Under the pieces are notes generated by a model. That model had not been told where the DNA came from, did not search any database, and was given only the letters and a program-made list of their open reading frames with translations. Shown here in pieces: positions 63,762 through 64,000 of a stretch of 64,000 nt of DNA. The DNA comes from Aphodosoma sp045126975. Its GTDB lineage: Bacteria > Bacteroidota > Bacteroidia > Bacteroidales > Paludibacteraceae. The translations under genes were made by a program, and so were the position numbers. How positions within the stretch are numbered: the first letter of the stretch is position 1; every line of letters begins with the position of its first letter. The DNA is taken from the NCBI GenBank assembly GCA_045126975.1, contig JBGVPL010000025.1:1-64000 (forward strand). The letters run 5' to 3'.

Positions 63762-64000
63762 ATGAAAAAAACTTTCTTATCACTTGTTATCACTTTATTT
63801 ATTATCAATGCATTGAGTGCTCAATCGCGCAATCCAAAGTATGAAGCATATATCGAAAAATATGCTGAATTTGCTATTCAATGCCAAAATGAACATCATA
63901 TCCCAGCAAGTATCACATTAGCACAGGGTATATTAGAAAGTGGAGCTGGCGAAAGTTCGCTTGCAAAAGAGTGTAATAACCACTTCGGAATAAAATGTGG
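63762..64000 (+). CDS. Glucosaminidase-domain protein (FlgJ/GH73-like), N-terminal part
   Basis: The frame is open from the ATG to the window edge (79 codons). It starts with a signal peptide (MKKTFLSLVITLFIINALSA). The mature part has YIEKYAEFAIQCQNEHHIPA, then SITLAQGILESGAGESSLAK with the likely catalytic Glu, and CNNHFGIKC, the classical start of GH73-type N-acetylglucosaminidases. Bacteroidales homologues often end in LysM domains, which cannot be checked here. Confidence 0.85.
   Translation, partial: MKKTFLSLVITLFIINALSAQSRNPKYEAYIEKYAEFAIQCQNEHHIPASITLAQGILESGAGESSLAKECNNHFGIKC

Overview
The window is chromosomal DNA of a member of Bacteroidota, most likely order Bacteroidales. The evidence is: the type IX secretion proteins PorU and PorV, a 287-aa RpoD-type primary sigma factor, class III fructose-1,6-bisphosphatase, a GH77 amylomaltase with N-terminal starch-binding modules, RlmH, AT-rich leaders without Shine-Dalgarno sequences, and many promoters of the Bacteroidota form TTG-N20-TAnnTTTG. 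Genus and species cannot be told from the sequence alone. There is no rRNA, CRISPR array, phage or transposase gene. One tRNA gene (Leu, anticodon UAG) is present.

Layout. Positions 1-13602 (minus strand) hold a surface-polysaccharide locus: a membrane-bound nucleotide-sugar 4,6-dehydratase, a flippase, rfbACDB for dTDP-L-rhamnose, a Wzx flippase, a Wzy-type polymerase/ligase, a mannose-6-phosphate isomerase, an acyltransferase, a pyruvyltransferase, a GT4 glycosyltransferase and the start of a second acyltransferase cut by the window edge. The part below 6.6 kb is visibly more AT-rich than the rfb block. Positions 13.8-20.9 kb (plus) carry a NamZ-type muramidase lipoprotein, a large FAD/Fe-S oxidoreductase of the D-lactate dehydrogenase type, a cysteine desulfidase and another flippase. 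Positions 21-33.8 kb hold an AraC regulator with a chloramphenicol-acetyltransferase-like enzyme, xerD, serA, an NtrY-like histidine kinase, rlmH, nadC, a FemAB-like protein, lepA, a Na+/H+ antiporter and an M15-like protein. Positions 33.9-44.4 kb (minus) hold ispF, porV, porU, an FAH-family hydrolase, a DbpA-like helicase, a lytic transglycosylase, udk and tyrS. Positions 44.6-64 kb hold a polyprenol-phosphate sugar transferase, prfB, a lipocalin, ridA, a TPR protein, a Crp/Fnr regulator, fbp, malQ, htrA, rpoD, a MATE exporter, tRNA-Leu, an RhlE-like helicase, an AspT-like transporter and the start of a glucosaminidase.

The most unusual signal is not a gene. About twenty tracts of strict 7-nucleotide periodicity are scattered through the window. 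They fill 5' leaders and intergenic gaps, form the last codons of several genes, and lie inside at least four coding regions. Unit sequences differ between tracts and drift inside a tract while the 7-nt phase is kept, for up to 22 consecutive units. A limited set of unit families recurs at unlinked loci in both orientations. This resembles in form, but not in sequence, the heptanucleotide STRR repeats of heterocystous cyanobacteria; I know of no description for Bacteroidales. Other points of interest are a duplicated prfB 3' end around a palindromic 133-bp element, a near-identical 38-bp promoter in front of serA and the Crp/Fnr gene, and an unusually readable set of Bacteroidota promoters.
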